A DNA stretch of 55,594 bases, taken from Deltaproteobacteria bacterium (GTDB lineage: Bacteria; Myxococcota; UBA727; VGSZ01). Below are positions 16,279-26,300 of the stretch, piece after piece. The position numbers and the translations under genes were made by a program. The notes below the pieces were generated by a model. It worked only from the letters and a program-made list of their open reading frames with translations, ran no database searches and was not told where the DNA came from. Location of the stretch: the NCBI GenBank assembly GCA_016874845.1, contig VGSZ01000006.1, forward strand, positions 1-55,594, read 5' to 3'. The stretch's first letter is position 1. Every line of letters starts with the position of its first letter.

Positions 16279-19002
16279 ATGACGAGCCACGACGCGGTCC
16301 TCGCCTTCGAGCGCTACGGGAAGCTGCCCCCGGCCCCCGACGTCAGCCACGTGCTGCACGAGGCGTGCGCCATCGCCGACGGCGTCGGCCAGCCGCTCGG
16401 CACGACCCACCTCGTGCTCGCGCTGTTCTCGGTGAAGAACCCGGCCGAGCTCGTCCTGCGCGACGCCGAGGTCGACGACGACCGCCTGCTGGCACTGGTC
16501 GGCCCGGCCCTCGTCGACGAGCCGGGCGCGGTCGAGGCGGTCCTGCAGAGCGCCACCGACACCGCCCTGCGCTGCGACGCGCGGCACACCAACACGCTGC
16601 ACCTGCTGGTGGCGCTCCTGAAGGTGCGCGAGGGCGCGGCCTCACAGCTGCTCGAGAGCGCGCTTGGGGGCAGCGCGCCGCTGCGCAACCGCTTGATGAG
16701 CTGGGTGACCGGTGTGCTGCCGCGTCGGCTGCAGCAGGCGCTGCTCGACGCGCGCGAGCTGCCCGAGCCGCGCTTCGAGGAACTCGCCAGCCGCGGGGCG
16801 CATGCGCGTCCGCTGGCACAGGACATTCGCGGCGACTGGGTCGTGTCGAAGAAGACCCTCGTCGACGGTGGCCTTGGGGCGGCGGTCTCGCTGGCCGACG
16901 CGCCCCGCGAGCGGCCGGGGGCGCGGCCGCCCCCGCCGGCGCCGCGGCTGCCTGCGGGGCCGACTCCGCCGCCGGCCGACGACCCGGCCGCAGCGCCCGC
17001 GCCGGCGACGCTGGGCGCACTGATGACACCGACGGCGGAGCAGACGCCGCGGGCCGTTGATCGGGCTGGTGGTCAGGCTGGTGATGGCCCCATCGGCCGC
17101 GCTGGCGACCGGCCTCCCGAGCGTCGTCGTCGCGAGCCGCCACCGCCGTCGGTGGCGTTGACGCTTCCGCCCACGGCCTTCGACCTCGACCCCGACCGGT
17201 TCCCGTGGCTGACGTCGCTCGGGCGCAACCTGACGGCGATGGCGGTGCACGGCACGCTCGACCCGTCGGTGGGGCGCGCCGCCGAGCTCGAACAGCTCAT
17301 CGACGTGCTCGGCAAGCGACGCGCCAACAACCCCTGCCTCGTCGGGGAGCCCGGCGTGGGCAAGACCGCCATCGTCGAAGGCCTGGCCGTCAAGCTGATG
17401 CGAGGCGACGTCGACGTGTCACCGCTGCACGGCAAGGTGATCGTCGAACTCGACATGGGCCGCATCGTCGCCGGCACATCGCTACGCGGCTCGTTCTCCG
17501 AGCGCATGCAGGGGCTGAAGCGCGACGTGCTGCGCAGCAAGGGCCAGGTCATCGTCTTCATCGACGAGATCCACACGCTGATGGGCGCCGGCGGCACCGG
17601 CGAGGGCGCTCAGGACGCCGCCAACGAGCTGAAGACGGCGCTGGCCCGCGGCGACTTCCCGTGCATCGGCAGCACGACCCTCGACGAGTTCCGCAAGTAC
17701 ATCGAGGCCGACCCGGCGCTCGAGCGGCGCTTCGTCAAGATCCTCGTCGAGGAGCCCTCCGACGAAGACGCGATCCGCATCGTCCGCGGCGCGGCGCCGC
17801 TGTACGCGAAGCACCACGGCGTCACCGCCCACGAAGACGCCGTCGCCGCCGCCGTCCAGCTGTCAGCGCGGTTCATCCACGACAAGAAGCTGCCGGCCAA
17901 GGCGCTCGACCTGCTCGATCTGGCGCTGTCGCGGGGGCGTCGTAGCGGTGTCACCGAGATCGGGCGCGACGAGGTGGCGCGCGTCTGCGCCGACGTCGCC
18001 AAGGTGCCGCTCGAGCGCGTGCAGCCCAAGGATCAGGAGCGGTTCCTGCGGATGGAGTCCGACCTGGGTCGGCGCGTGATCGGCCACGAGCACATCGTGC
18101 AGCGCGTGGCCCACACCATCCGCCGCAATTACGCCGGCTTCGGCTCGCACCGTCCGATGGGCAGCTTCCTGTTCCTCGGCCCCTCGGGCGTCGGCAAGAC
18201 CGAGCTCGCCAAGGCGCTCGCCGAGTTCCTGTACGGCAGCGAGAGCGCCCTGGTGCGGCTCGACATGAGCGAGTTCAGCGAGCCCCACACTGTGGCGCGG
18301 CTGACCGGCGCGCCGCCGGGCTACGTCGGCCACGACGACGGCGGGCAGCTCACCGAGGCCATCCGTCGGCGCCCGCACGCGGTGGTGCTGCTCGATGAGA
18401 TCGAAAAGGCCCACCCCGATGTGCTGCCGATCCTGCTGCAGATCCTCGACGAGGGCCGGCTCACCGACAGCCGCGGGCGCACGGTGACCTTCCGCCATGC
18501 CGTCGTGATCTTGACGTCGAACCTCGGCGCACAGGCGGCGACGTTGACGAAGAAAGCCATGGGCTTCGCCGTCGACGCCGGCACGCAGGCGCAGGCGCAG
18601 CGCGAGCAGCAGGCCCGCGAGGACGCCGTGCTCGCCGCTGCGCGCAAGCACTTCCTGCCCGAGCTGTGGGGCCGCATCGAGGACAAGTGCGTGTTCGCGG
18701 CGCTCACCGGGGCCGAGCTGGAGCGGATCGCGGCGCTGCAGCTCGAGCTGTCGGCGCGCGCCCTTTTGACCACGCGCAACATCCAGCTGAAGTTCGACGA
18801 TCCGGTGCTCGGCTTCCTCGTCGCCCAGTCCGTCCGCGATAGCGGCCCCGCCGGCGCCCGGCCGCTGCGCCAGACGATCCAGCGGCTCGTCGAGACCCCG
18901 GTGTCCGAGGCGATCCTGCGCGGCGAGGTCAAGGACGGCGCCCGCATCCGGCTGGCCGTGGTCGACGATCGCCTCGTCGCGCGCGCCGCCCGCGCGCGCT
19001 GA
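16279..19002 (+). CDS. ClpA/ClpC-like double AAA+ unfoldase
   Basis: A 907-residue Hsp100 ATPase. It has a Clp-N repeat domain (about 1-150) and a Pro/Ala-rich linker (about 205-305). The first AAA+ module has Walker A GEPGVGKT (356-363) and Walker [11 protein letters not shown]. The second has Walker A GPSGVGKT (634-641) and Walker [13 protein letters not shown]. No long ClpB-type middle coiled coil lies between the modules, so it is closer to ClpA/ClpC than to the disaggregase ClpB. KKAMGF (MGF at 761-763) occupies the place of the ClpP-docking IGF/VGF loop, which suggests delivery of substrates to ClpP. The extended Pro-rich linker is unusual. No clpS or clpP gene is nearby. Confidence 0.85.
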   Translation: MTSHDAVLAFERYGKLPPAPDVSHVLHEACAIADGVGQPLGTTHLVLALFSVKNPAELVLRDAEVDDDRLLALVGPALVDEPGAVEAVLQSATDTALRCDARHTNTLHLLVALLKVREGAASQLLESALGGSAPLRNRLMSWVTGVLPRRLQQALLDARELPEPRFEELASRGAHARPLAQDIRGDWVVSKKTLVDGGLGAAVSLADAPRERPGARPPPPAPRLPAGPTPPPADDPAAAPAPATLGALMTPTAEQTPRAVDRAGGQAGDGPIGRAGDRPPERRRREPPPPSVALTLPPTAFDLDPDRFPWLTSLGRNLTAMAVHGTLDPSVGRAAELEQLIDVLGKRRANNPCLVGEPGVGKTAIVEGLAVKLMRGDVDVSPLHGKVIVELDMGRIVAGTSLRGSFSERMQGLKRDVLRSKGQVIVFIDEIHTLMGAGGTGEGAQDAANELKTALARGDFPCIGSTTLDEFRKYIEADPALERRFVKILVEEPSDEDAIRIVRGAAPLYAKHHGVTAHEDAVAAAVQLSARFIHDKKLPAKALDLLDLALSRGRRSGVTEIGRDEVARVCADVAKVPLERVQPKDQERFLRMESDLGRRVIGHEHIVQRVAHTIRRNYAGFGSHRPMGSFLFLGPSGVGKTELAKALAEFLYGSESALVRLDMSEFSEPHTVARLTGAPPGYVGHDDGGQLTEAIRRRPHAVVLLDEIEKAHPDVLPILLQILDEGRLTDSRGRTVTFRHAVVILTSNLGAQAATLTKKAMGFAVDAGTQAQAQREQQAREDAVLAAARKHFLPELWGRIEDKCVFAALTGAELERIAALQLELSARALLTTRNIQLKFDDPVLGFLVAQSVRDSGPAGARPLRQTIQRLVETPVSEAILRGEVKDGARIRLAVVDDRLVARAARAR

Positions 19003-19066
19003 CCCGAGCGCGCTGCCCCGCGCGGCGCGCGGGCCTGAAGGCCAGCGGTTCGCCGGCGCCGTCGTC

Positions 19067-19084
19067 CTTCGCTGGCCAGCGAAG
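19067..19084. terminator. Palindrome between convergent genes, possible terminator
   Basis: An 18-base perfect palindrome (CTTCGCTGGCCAGCGAAG) lies in the 152-base gap between the Clp-like gene and the gltG-like gene, which converge. A smaller GGCC-TGAA-GGCC hairpin lies just before it at 19032-19043. Neither is followed by a T-run, so terminator function is only a positional guess. Confidence 0.35.
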
Positions 19085-19154
19085 ACCAAGAGGGCGACGG
19101 TCGCCCATCGCCCGCTCGTATGCGTCGCCGGCCGGGATTTCTACTGCACGGTGG

Positions 19155-21293
19155 TCAGCCACCCTGCTTGAAGACGAACGGATAGTTGACGATCACCATG
19201 CCGCCGCCCTTGGGCTTGGGGAACAGCCACGTCTTGACCTTGGTCGCGAGGCAGTTCTCGACGTTGGCGTTCTTCATCTGCGTATCGGCGACCTGGGCCT
19301 GCATCACCCGCCCTTCGCCGTTGATGACCCACTTCATGACGATTTTACCGAGCAGTCCGGGCGTCCGCGTCAGCTCGCTTTCATAGCAGTAGCGGATCTG
19401 GCTGGCGTGCTCGCGCACGATGCGCCGGATGATCTCGGGGTCGAGCGAGCCAAGGATCACCGGGGTGCCCTGGGTCATCGTCACGTCGCGGTCGGTCTTG
19501 GCGCCCAGGCCGCCCTCGCCCGAGCCGTAGCCGGCGTCGCCGCTGCCGCGGCCACGCGTGCCGATGCGCCCGGTGCCGAGCGTGCCCACGCCGATGCCGC
19601 CGCCGCCGGGGCCGCCGCCGCGCAGGCCCATGCCGCCGGTGCCGAAGCCCGAGGCGACGCGCGCGCCGTCGAGGCCACCGAGGGCCGCCGCAAGCGCGCC
19701 GCCGCTCTCGGCGCCGAACAGCTGCGCGACACCCCCCTTCTCGCCGAACAGCGCGGCCATCTTGTTCTGCACGATCTCTTCGTCGGTCGGCTTGTCCTTG
19801 GCCTTGGTGGCCGCACGACCCTGATCCTTCCTGGGGTCGGCCTTCTTGTCGCCCATCTTGCTGGCGTCTTTCTGCGCGGCCTGCTTCTGTTCCTTGGGCC
19901 CCTTGAAGTTCTTCAGGAACGAGTTGTCCTTGGGCGGCGGCTTCAGGAGCAATGTCTGGAACTTGGTCGGGTTGGTCATCAGGTCGTCGTCGAGGCTGTC
20001 CATGCCGATGGGCATCAGCGTGAGCGTGGCGACCATCACCGCCGACCCGAACAGCGTCACGAGGGCAGCGTTGGCCCACAGCGCGTCGAAGAACGGCAGG
20101 ATCGGCACGATGCGCGACTTCGCGACGGGACGCACCTCGAGCGAATGATAGCCGAAGCCCAGGGACACGACAGTGTCGTCGGTCAGCGGGATCGCGAACG
20201 CGTCGCCGTCAGGCGTGCCGCCGGCGTCGGACAGGGCGGCGTTGTGCTCGCCGCGCGTCACGTTGCCCGACATGCCGTCGGTGTAACGGACCTTCCAGCC
20301 CTGGCCCTGCGCCGACGTCAACAGCACGTGGCTGGCACCGTCGAGCGGCACGAACAAGTTGTCTTCGGTGTCGCGGCCGATGCTGAAATTCGCCGTCTCC
20401 TTCAGCCGCCGTACGTCCATCACGGTTCCGCCCCAGCGGAGCGTCACCTCGATGAAGCGGTTCTCGGGCGTGATGGCGTCCTCGGGGATGGGCGGCAACG
20501 GCGGCAGGATCGAAGGGGCCAGCGTGCGCGCCAGGCGCGGCGGCGGCGCAACCGCCACAGGTGGCGCAGTCACCGGCGGCGCAGTCACCAGCGGCGCAGT
20601 CACCAGCGGCGCAGTCACCAGCGGCGCCGTCACCGGCGGCGCCGTCACCGGCGGCGCCGTCACCGGCGGCGCAGTCACCGGCGGCGCCGTCACCGGCGGC
20701 ACAGTCACCGCCGCCATCGCCGACGGCTCGGCCACCAGCGCTGCGCCCGGGGGCCCCAGATCGAGCGCCGGCGCCAGGAAGACGTCGGTGGACGTCGTCG
20801 ACACGGCCGCCACGGCGGCGCCGAGCTCCGCCCGCAGCGCCGCCACGTCGGTGGAGCCGGTGGCGAAGACGCCCCCGTTGGTGGTCATCGGCGGCGGCGG
20901 CATGTCGCTGAGGTCGGATGCCCGCAGCTGCTCGGTCACGGAGGCCGCGACAGGCATCGCCGACACCATCCCGTTCAGGGCCGCCAGCTCGACGTCGTCA
21001 AGGATGACAACCAGGCGCGAGTCACCGAGGCCTACTTCGTCACCGTGCTTCAGTCGCGCGCGGCTGACCCTCTCGCCGTTGACGAGCGTGCCCTCGGCGG
21101 CGCCCATGTCGATGATCGCGACCTCTTTGTTCTCGGCGACCTCGATGACCGCGTGGATCCGCGACACCTTCGGGTCTTCGAGGCGCAGATGGGCCGACGC
21201 GAGGCGGCCGATCTTCACGATGTCGCGGTCGAAAACCTGGGTCTCGACGAAGTCGCCGCCGCGGTGGATACGAATCCCGATGGGTCTGGGCAT
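19155..21293 (-). CDS. gltG: FHA-domain and AgmX/PglI C-terminal-domain protein, GltG-like
   Basis: A 712-residue inner-membrane protein. An N-terminal FHA domain (about 20-95; VKIGRLASAHLRLEDPKVSR, SRIHAVIEV, GTLVNGERV) would read a phosphothreonine in the cytoplasm. A linker of about ten VTAPP pentapeptides covers residues 195-244. A second forkhead-like beta region precedes one membrane helix at about 400-425. A Lys-rich then Gly-rich periplasmic stretch leads to a TonB-like AgmX/PglI domain (about 610-712; REHASQIRYCYESEL, GKIVMKWVI). This order matches Myxococcus GltG. GAGGAG lies eight bases before ATG 21293. It is the last gene of the glt-like series. Confidence 0.8.
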   Translation of the reverse strand: MPRPIGIRIHRGGDFVETQVFDRDIVKIGRLASAHLRLEDPKVSRIHAVIEVAENKEVAIIDMGAAEGTLVNGERVSRARLKHGDEVGLGDSRLVVILDDVELAALNGMVSAMPVAASVTEQLRASDLSDMPPPPMTTNGGVFATGSTDVAALRAELGAAVAAVSTTSTDVFLAPALDLGPPGAALVAEPSAMAAVTVPPVTAPPVTAPPVTAPPVTAPPVTAPLVTAPLVTAPLVTAPPVTAPPVAVAPPPRLARTLAPSILPPLPPIPEDAITPENRFIEVTLRWGGTVMDVRRLKETANFSIGRDTEDNLFVPLDGASHVLLTSAQGQGWKVRYTDGMSGNVTRGEHNAALSDAGGTPDGDAFAIPLTDDTVVSLGFGYHSLEVRPVAKSRIVPILPFFDALWANAALVTLFGSAVMVATLTLMPIGMDSLDDDLMTNPTKFQTLLLKPPPKDNSFLKNFKGPKEQKQAAQKDASKMGDKKADPRKDQGRAATKAKDKPTDEEIVQNKMAALFGEKGGVAQLFGAESGGALAAALGGLDGARVASGFGTGGMGLRGGGPGGGGIGVGTLGTGRIGTRGRGSGDAGYGSGEGGLGAKTDRDVTMTQGTPVILGSLDPEIIRRIVREHASQIRYCYESELTRTPGLLGKIVMKWVINGEGRVMQAQVADTQMKNANVENCLATKVKTWLFPKPKGGGMVIVNYPFVFKQGG
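20562..20709 (-). repeat. 15-base minisatellite encoding the VTAPP linker of the GltG-like protein
   Basis: GTCACC recurs every 15 bases ten times from 20568 to 20703. Units differ mainly at one wobble base and one A/G position. The period is a multiple of three, so copy-number changes keep the frame and alter only linker length. Confidence 0.92.
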
Positions 21294-21443
21294 ATCCTTC
21301 TCTCCTCGTTCGCCATGGGACCGCGCGTGTTGCCCGCTGCTTCCCCGCCCGCCCGCGGTGGTGTCCAGCGTAGCCTGCTCCTAAAAGGATCCACTCTTCC
21401 GCCGCACGGTGCCCTCAGGCCATCCGGCGACGGACGGATGTCG

Positions 21444-21707
21444 TTACAGGTCGCCGACCGACGACAGGACCTCGCGCCGGAAGTCCTTGCGGATCCGGAT
21501 GAGGCTCTTGTGACGAAGCTTCTTCTTGACGTTCAGGTACTGGCCATCGGGTGTCTTCAGGTCGCCCTCGATGGTGTCATCCTCGAAGTTGATGACCGTC
21601 TTGCGCTGGTACGACACACCGCCCTCGACGTTAACGCCGTCGTCCTGCGCCGCCGATGCGGTCGCGAGCAGTGTGGCGAGGGTGATGGTTGCGACGCTGA
21701 CCTTCAT
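21444..21707 (-). CDS. cglF: Small exported CglF/GltF-like protein
   Basis: An 87-residue protein from ATG 21707. A cleavable signal peptide (MKVSVATITLATLLATASAA) is followed by a mature region of about 67 residues with YQRKTVINFEDDTIEGDLKT and a basic end, RHKSLIRIRKDFRREV. Size, export and the FE-x3-IEG-L pattern recall CglF/GltF, which in Myxococcus xanthus lies beside aglT and gltG and is needed for contact-dependent gliding. The same placement here, between the gltE-like and gltG-like genes, supports the call. AGGAG sits five bases before the ATG; an upstream in-frame start would add a non-signal leader. Identification is from recalled family features. Confidence 0.65.
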   Translation of the reverse strand: MKVSVATITLATLLATASAAQDDGVNVEGGVSYQRKTVINFEDDTIEGDLKTPDGQYLNVKKKLRHKSLIRIRKDFRREVLSSVGDL

Positions 21708-21712
21708 ACGTG

Positions 21713-21717
21713 CTCCT
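21713..21717 (-). promoter_or_regulatory. Shine-Dalgarno site fixing the cglF-like start
   Basis: AGGAG on the minus strand lies five bases upstream of ATG 21707. It selects the start that gives an N-terminal signal peptide. Confidence 0.7.
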
Positions 21718-21848
21718 GACAGTCGTGACGCTAGCACTGCTGGACCGGCTCCCGCGCGCTCTGGCTTCGAGGACACTCGCGACGGCCCCCCGTACCCCCG
21801 ACGTCACCAAGCGGCTCGAGACCGGCGCGGCGGTCCTTCGTCAGGCCT

Positions 21849-23327
21849 TCAGTCATTGTAGAAATTGTCGTCCTTCGCCGGCGCATCCGGCTGTTTCTCT
21901 TTCTTGTTCTCTTTCTTCTTCAGGGCCTTGCGAGTCGGCTTTGCCGGCTCGGCGACCGGGGGGGGCGCCGTCTCCACCGGGGCTGCCTCCGCCGGCGACG
22001 GTGGGGCCTCTTCGGCTGGGGGCGGGGTCGCTTCGGGAGGCGGCGGTGGGCGGTTGGCGGCCGCCCGCGCCTCTTCCTCGGCCTTGCGCTTCGCCTCTTC
22101 CTCGGCCCGCGCAGCCTCGGCCAGCATCCGCTTCTCCTCGGCCTGCGAGGCGATCAGCGTGCGCGCCTCCTCGAGCAGGCTCTCGGCCTCCTTCGACGCG
22201 GTGCCAGCCTTGCCGACGTAGCTCTCGAGCGCGACGCGCGCGTTCTCGGCGTTCATCAGGTGGCGCAGCTCGAGGATTCCAAGGTTCAGCGCCGGCTCGG
22301 CGAAGGCGGCATCGACGGCGATGGCCTTCTGGAACGCGCCGCGCGCATCGTCGAAGCGGCCGAAGCCCTTGTATGAGAGGCCGAGGTTGTTCCAGACGCT
22401 GGCGTTCTGCGCGTCGAGCTTCGTGAGCGCCTCCAGCTGCTGCGACGCGGTCTTCCAGTCGCGATTCGACAGCGCCATGTCGGCGAGCTGCGCGCGCGCG
22501 TCGACGTGCTCGGGGTCGCGCTCGATGACCTTGCTCAGCAGGGCACGCGCGACGCCGACGTCCTTGGCGTTCATCGCCACCAGCGCGAGCGCGTAGTTCA
22601 GCTCGGGGTCGTCGGGCGCGAGCTTCGCGCCGCGCAACGCCGTCAAGCGAGCCAGCTGCGCCTGCTTCTCCTCGGCGTAGACGCGGGCAAGGAGCCGGTA
22701 CGCGGTCGGCGACGCCGCATCGAACTGCAGCGCCTCGCGGGCGAGCTTCTTCGCCGTCTTCGTGTCGCCGCTCTCGCGCGCGAGGCGGGCGAGGCGCAGC
22801 CGCGGGGAGACCGCCTCGGGGTTCTTATTGATGATCTCGGTGTACAGCGCGCGAGCAGCGTCGAGCTGGCCGCTCTTCTCGAGTAGCAGACCGAGGTTGT
22901 TCGCCGCCGCATCGAGCGTCGGGTCGAGGTCGAGGGCCTGGCGGTAGCTCTTGCGCGCATCGTCGGTGCGACCCTCCTTCTCGAACAGGACGGCGACGTT
23001 GTAGTGGGCGAGGGCGAAGCTGGCGTCGGCGCGCGCGGCCTCCTCGAAGGAGCCCCGTGCCGCGGCGACGTCCTTACCCGCCGAGGTCTTGAACGTGTCA
23101 GCGCCGCGGGCGAAGGCGACCCGCGCGGCGCGACCAGCGACGGCCTCACCGGTGCTGGCGTCGGCGCCGGCGTCAGCCGCGGCCTGGATGCTCTTGTCGC
23201 CGCCGACGGCGTCGACGGCGGCGTTGACGGTCTGGCAGGCGCCGACCGACAAGCTCGTGACGGCGCCGAGGCCGAGCAGCAGCGAACGGCGCACGTGGCC
23301 TTGGGGCTCGTGGGTTCGCGGCTTCAC
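21849..23327 (-). CDS. gltE: TPR outer-membrane lipoprotein, AglT/GltE-like
   Basis: A 492-residue lipoprotein. GTG 23327 overlaps the stop of the preceding gene as GTGA and has GGAGG six bases upstream. The signal RRSLLLGLGAVTSLSVGAC ends in a lipobox (VGA-Cys31). Residues about 80-370 hold at least eight TPR units, e.g. ASFALAHYNVAVLFEKEGR and ASVWNNLGLSYKGFGRFDDA. A charged coiled segment and a Pro/Glu then Lys-rich tail follow. In M. xanthus AglT/GltE is an outer-membrane-facing TPR lipoprotein needed to assemble the gliding machine. Architecture and neighbours match, so the call rests on both. Confidence 0.8.
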   Translation of the reverse strand: MKPRTHEPQGHVRRSLLLGLGAVTSLSVGACQTVNAAVDAVGGDKSIQAAADAGADASTGEAVAGRAARVAFARGADTFKTSAGKDVAAARGSFEEAARADASFALAHYNVAVLFEKEGRTDDARKSYRQALDLDPTLDAAANNLGLLLEKSGQLDAARALYTEIINKNPEAVSPRLRLARLARESGDTKTAKKLAREALQFDAASPTAYRLLARVYAEEKQAQLARLTALRGAKLAPDDPELNYALALVAMNAKDVGVARALLSKVIERDPEHVDARAQLADMALSNRDWKTASQQLEALTKLDAQNASVWNNLGLSYKGFGRFDDARGAFQKAIAVDAAFAEPALNLGILELRHLMNAENARVALESYVGKAGTASKEAESLLEEARTLIASQAEEKRMLAEAARAEEEAKRKAEEEARAAANRPPPPPEATPPPAEEAPPSPAEAAPVETAPPPVAEPAKPTRKALKKKENKKEKQPDAPAKDDNFYND

Positions 23328-26300
23328 TTCGCACCTCCAAGCTCGCCCGCCGACAGCTCCATCGACTCTTCCTGCTTGACGCCCGCCATCGAGGACGTAC
23401 CGCGCGGAGCCGGCGGCGGCTCGGTGCCCGGCTCGGGCTTCGGCTTCTCGCCAGGCTTCGGCAACGTCAGCACGAGCCCCTGCCCCTGCTCGCTGCGATC
23501 GCGCTTCACGACGAGCGGCGTGCGCGCGTCGGCGCTGTTCTTTGGATACTGGTTTGGTCGATGCTCCTCGAGGTACGCCAGACACTGGCGCGTCCACTCG
23601 TTGAAGACGGCCAGCTCGGCGCTCTTGTCGAGGCAGAGGATCATCGTCTGGGCCGCCTCCTCCTCGATGGGGAGCGTCATGTCCTCGAGCTTGTCCTTGA
23701 ACAGCTGGGCCTGTTCGTCGGTCAGGCCGCGGGGCGCAGGGACCTCCTTGAAGACCTTCACCAGGTTCGCCTCGGCCTCGCCAATACGGAACAGCGACGC
23801 GACGGCCCACTCGGGTGACTTCAGCTTCACGACCTCGGTGTAGGCCTTCTTCACGTCGTCCTTGGCGTCGCGCTTCTGCTGCAGCGTCTTCTTGAACTCC
23901 GTCGGGTTGTCGGCGCGCGTGATCTTCACGAACTTGTAGCTCGTGAGCACCAGGTCGGCTTCGCGGAAGGCCACCAACGCCAGCGGATCACCGACCTCGT
24001 CCACAGGCTTTCCGCTTCGCTGGAATACCCGCACCTGCGTCTCCAACTCTTTGTACGCACGCTCGAGTTCGGTCTTGCTGCCCTTGTTCTTCTCGAGCAG
24101 CCGGTAGGCGCGGTACTGCGCGTTCAGCGCCCGCACCGGGTTCTTGCGCCGCCACTGCTCGGCGAAGGCGGTGTAGGCGGCCACCGCGTTCTTCGTGTTG
24201 CCCGCTTCCTCCCACGTCGTGGCGATCGAGAAGGCGACGTCCTCGACGTCGGCGGCGTCCTTGAACGACTTCAGGTACAGCTCGCGGTCCTCGACCGCCT
24301 TCTTCGTGTCGTTGGTGCCGTGCCGGTAGATGGAAGCATTGTAGAGCGCGTCCCTGGCCCGCGTGTCCTTCGGGTTCTCGGTCACGAAGCGCTCGAGCCA
24401 CGCCGCGGCCTCCTTGTAGGCCACCACCTGCTCGTAGCCGGCGGCGAGCGCGTACATCTGGTCAGGCACCAGCGGCGACGTCTTGTAGCTGTTCACCAGC
24501 CGCAGGCGCGCCTTGATGGCGCGGTCAAGCTCGCCGGAGCGCGTGTACATCGCGGCCGCGTTGGCGAGCGCCTTGTCGGCAAGGCCGCCCTGGGGGAATT
24601 CGTCGGCGAACGCGAGGTAGCGCTTCGCGGCCTCACCCCACTCCTTCTTCTTCTCGAAGTCGTTGATGAGCTTGAAGCTCGACTCTTCCTTCACCCTCGA
24701 CACGACGGCTGCGAACTCCTTCGAACGCATCAACGTATCGTTCTTGGCGAACTGCCGCGCGGCGGCGTTCAACGCCGTCCAGTCCTCCTGGATGTTGAAC
24801 GTGTCGAGCACGAGGTTCGCCGCCTGCTCGGCGCGCGGATGGTCGGGATACTTCTCGGTGAAATCGATGAACCGCGGTGTCGACTCCTTGAAGTAGTTGT
24901 AGTCATAAAGCGTGCGCGCGATCTTGTACGTCGCCTCGACGACGAGCTTCCCCTTCGGAAAGTTCGCAATGTAGTTATTACAGGCTGCGATGTACTTTTT
25001 CTTGGTGTCGGGAATGGGCTTCTCTTTCGAGCCATCACCGGGCGCCAGCGTGGGCTGCGGGCGCGCCTTGGAGACGCGGTCGAAGTCCTTCATCACCTCC
25101 TCGTAGGACCGCACGGCTTCTTCGGCGGCGGCCTCGGCCCACTTCCCCTTCGTGTCGGCCTGATAAACCTTGATGTATTGCTCACCCGCCAGTTCAAAGC
25201 GCTCCAGCTTGAACAGGAGTTCCGCAAAAAAGAAGCGCATCTCGTACGCCTCCTTCCGTTGGGGGAACAACTCCAGGTAGTCGCCGTAGATCTCGTAGGC
25301 GTACTCGAAGGTCGAACTGTCGAGCGTCTTCTTGGCCTCGTTGTGCCATGTCGTCGACAGGAACCGGAGCGTGTTGTCGGAGACGTCGTCGGCGCTCTGC
25401 AGATCGTCGAGCACGACCGCCCGGTTCGGGTCGGCCTCCTTGATCGCCGCCGCCACCGCGCGGACGCGCTTGTACTCGTCGACGAGCTTGCGCGCCTGCC
25501 CCACGACCTGCTTCTTCTCGCCAATGCGACTGGCGAGCTTCACGATCTTCCCTTGATACAGTGGATTTCGCGTATTTCCAGGCGTCATCTTCATCAGGTT
25601 CTGGTACGTGATGATCGCGTCGCGGTCCTTGCCGTCGCCGTAATAGATGTCGCCCAGCCGGTCGAGCATCGCACGATGCTCGTCGCCGTCGGCGATGGTC
25701 TTGAACTCGTCGGACGCGTTGCCCGCCGAGCCGTACTGGGCGTAGGCCAGCACGTAGTCCTTGCGAGCCTCCTTCGCGAGGCCGATGCGACGTTCGCCGA
25801 GGATCGAGCTGTTCACCTGACTATACAGCACGACCTCTTTAAATTTTTCCGCCGCCTTGTCGTGACGTGAAAGGTTATAATAACACCAGCCCTGCTTGTA
25901 GGTCGCGTAGCCAAAGACGGCGGACTCCTGATTGGCAGCGGCCTTGATGTAAGCGTCGAGCGCCTTCTGCACGTCACGCTCGTTCTCGGGCGACACCTGA
26001 AAGAAGTACTCGCCAAAGGCAAGCCAGGCGTCGGAGATGTACTGGCTTTTCGCGTGATCCTTGATCAGCTTCCGGTAGGCGGCCAGCGCCTGCTTGTAAT
26101 CATTGCGATCCCAGTACACCTGGCCCATCATGTAAAGAACATCCGACATTCGCTCGAACTTCTTATGCTTCCTTTCAATCTCCTCGAAGAGGAGGATCGC
26201 GTCCTCGCCCCACTTCTTCTGCTGCGCCAGCAGCCTGTCCTTCTTGTCGGACACGGCGGTCATCTTCGCGTCGTCGCCCTTGGACAACGCCGCGGCGAGC

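Noticed and set aside
14640-17060. Plus-strand open frame of about 800 codons
   Set aside because: Antisense to the chemoreceptor and out of frame with the Clp gene; no recognisable motif.
20562-20709. Possible CRISPR array
   Set aside because: Units are directly tandem with no spacers and encode an in-frame protein linker.
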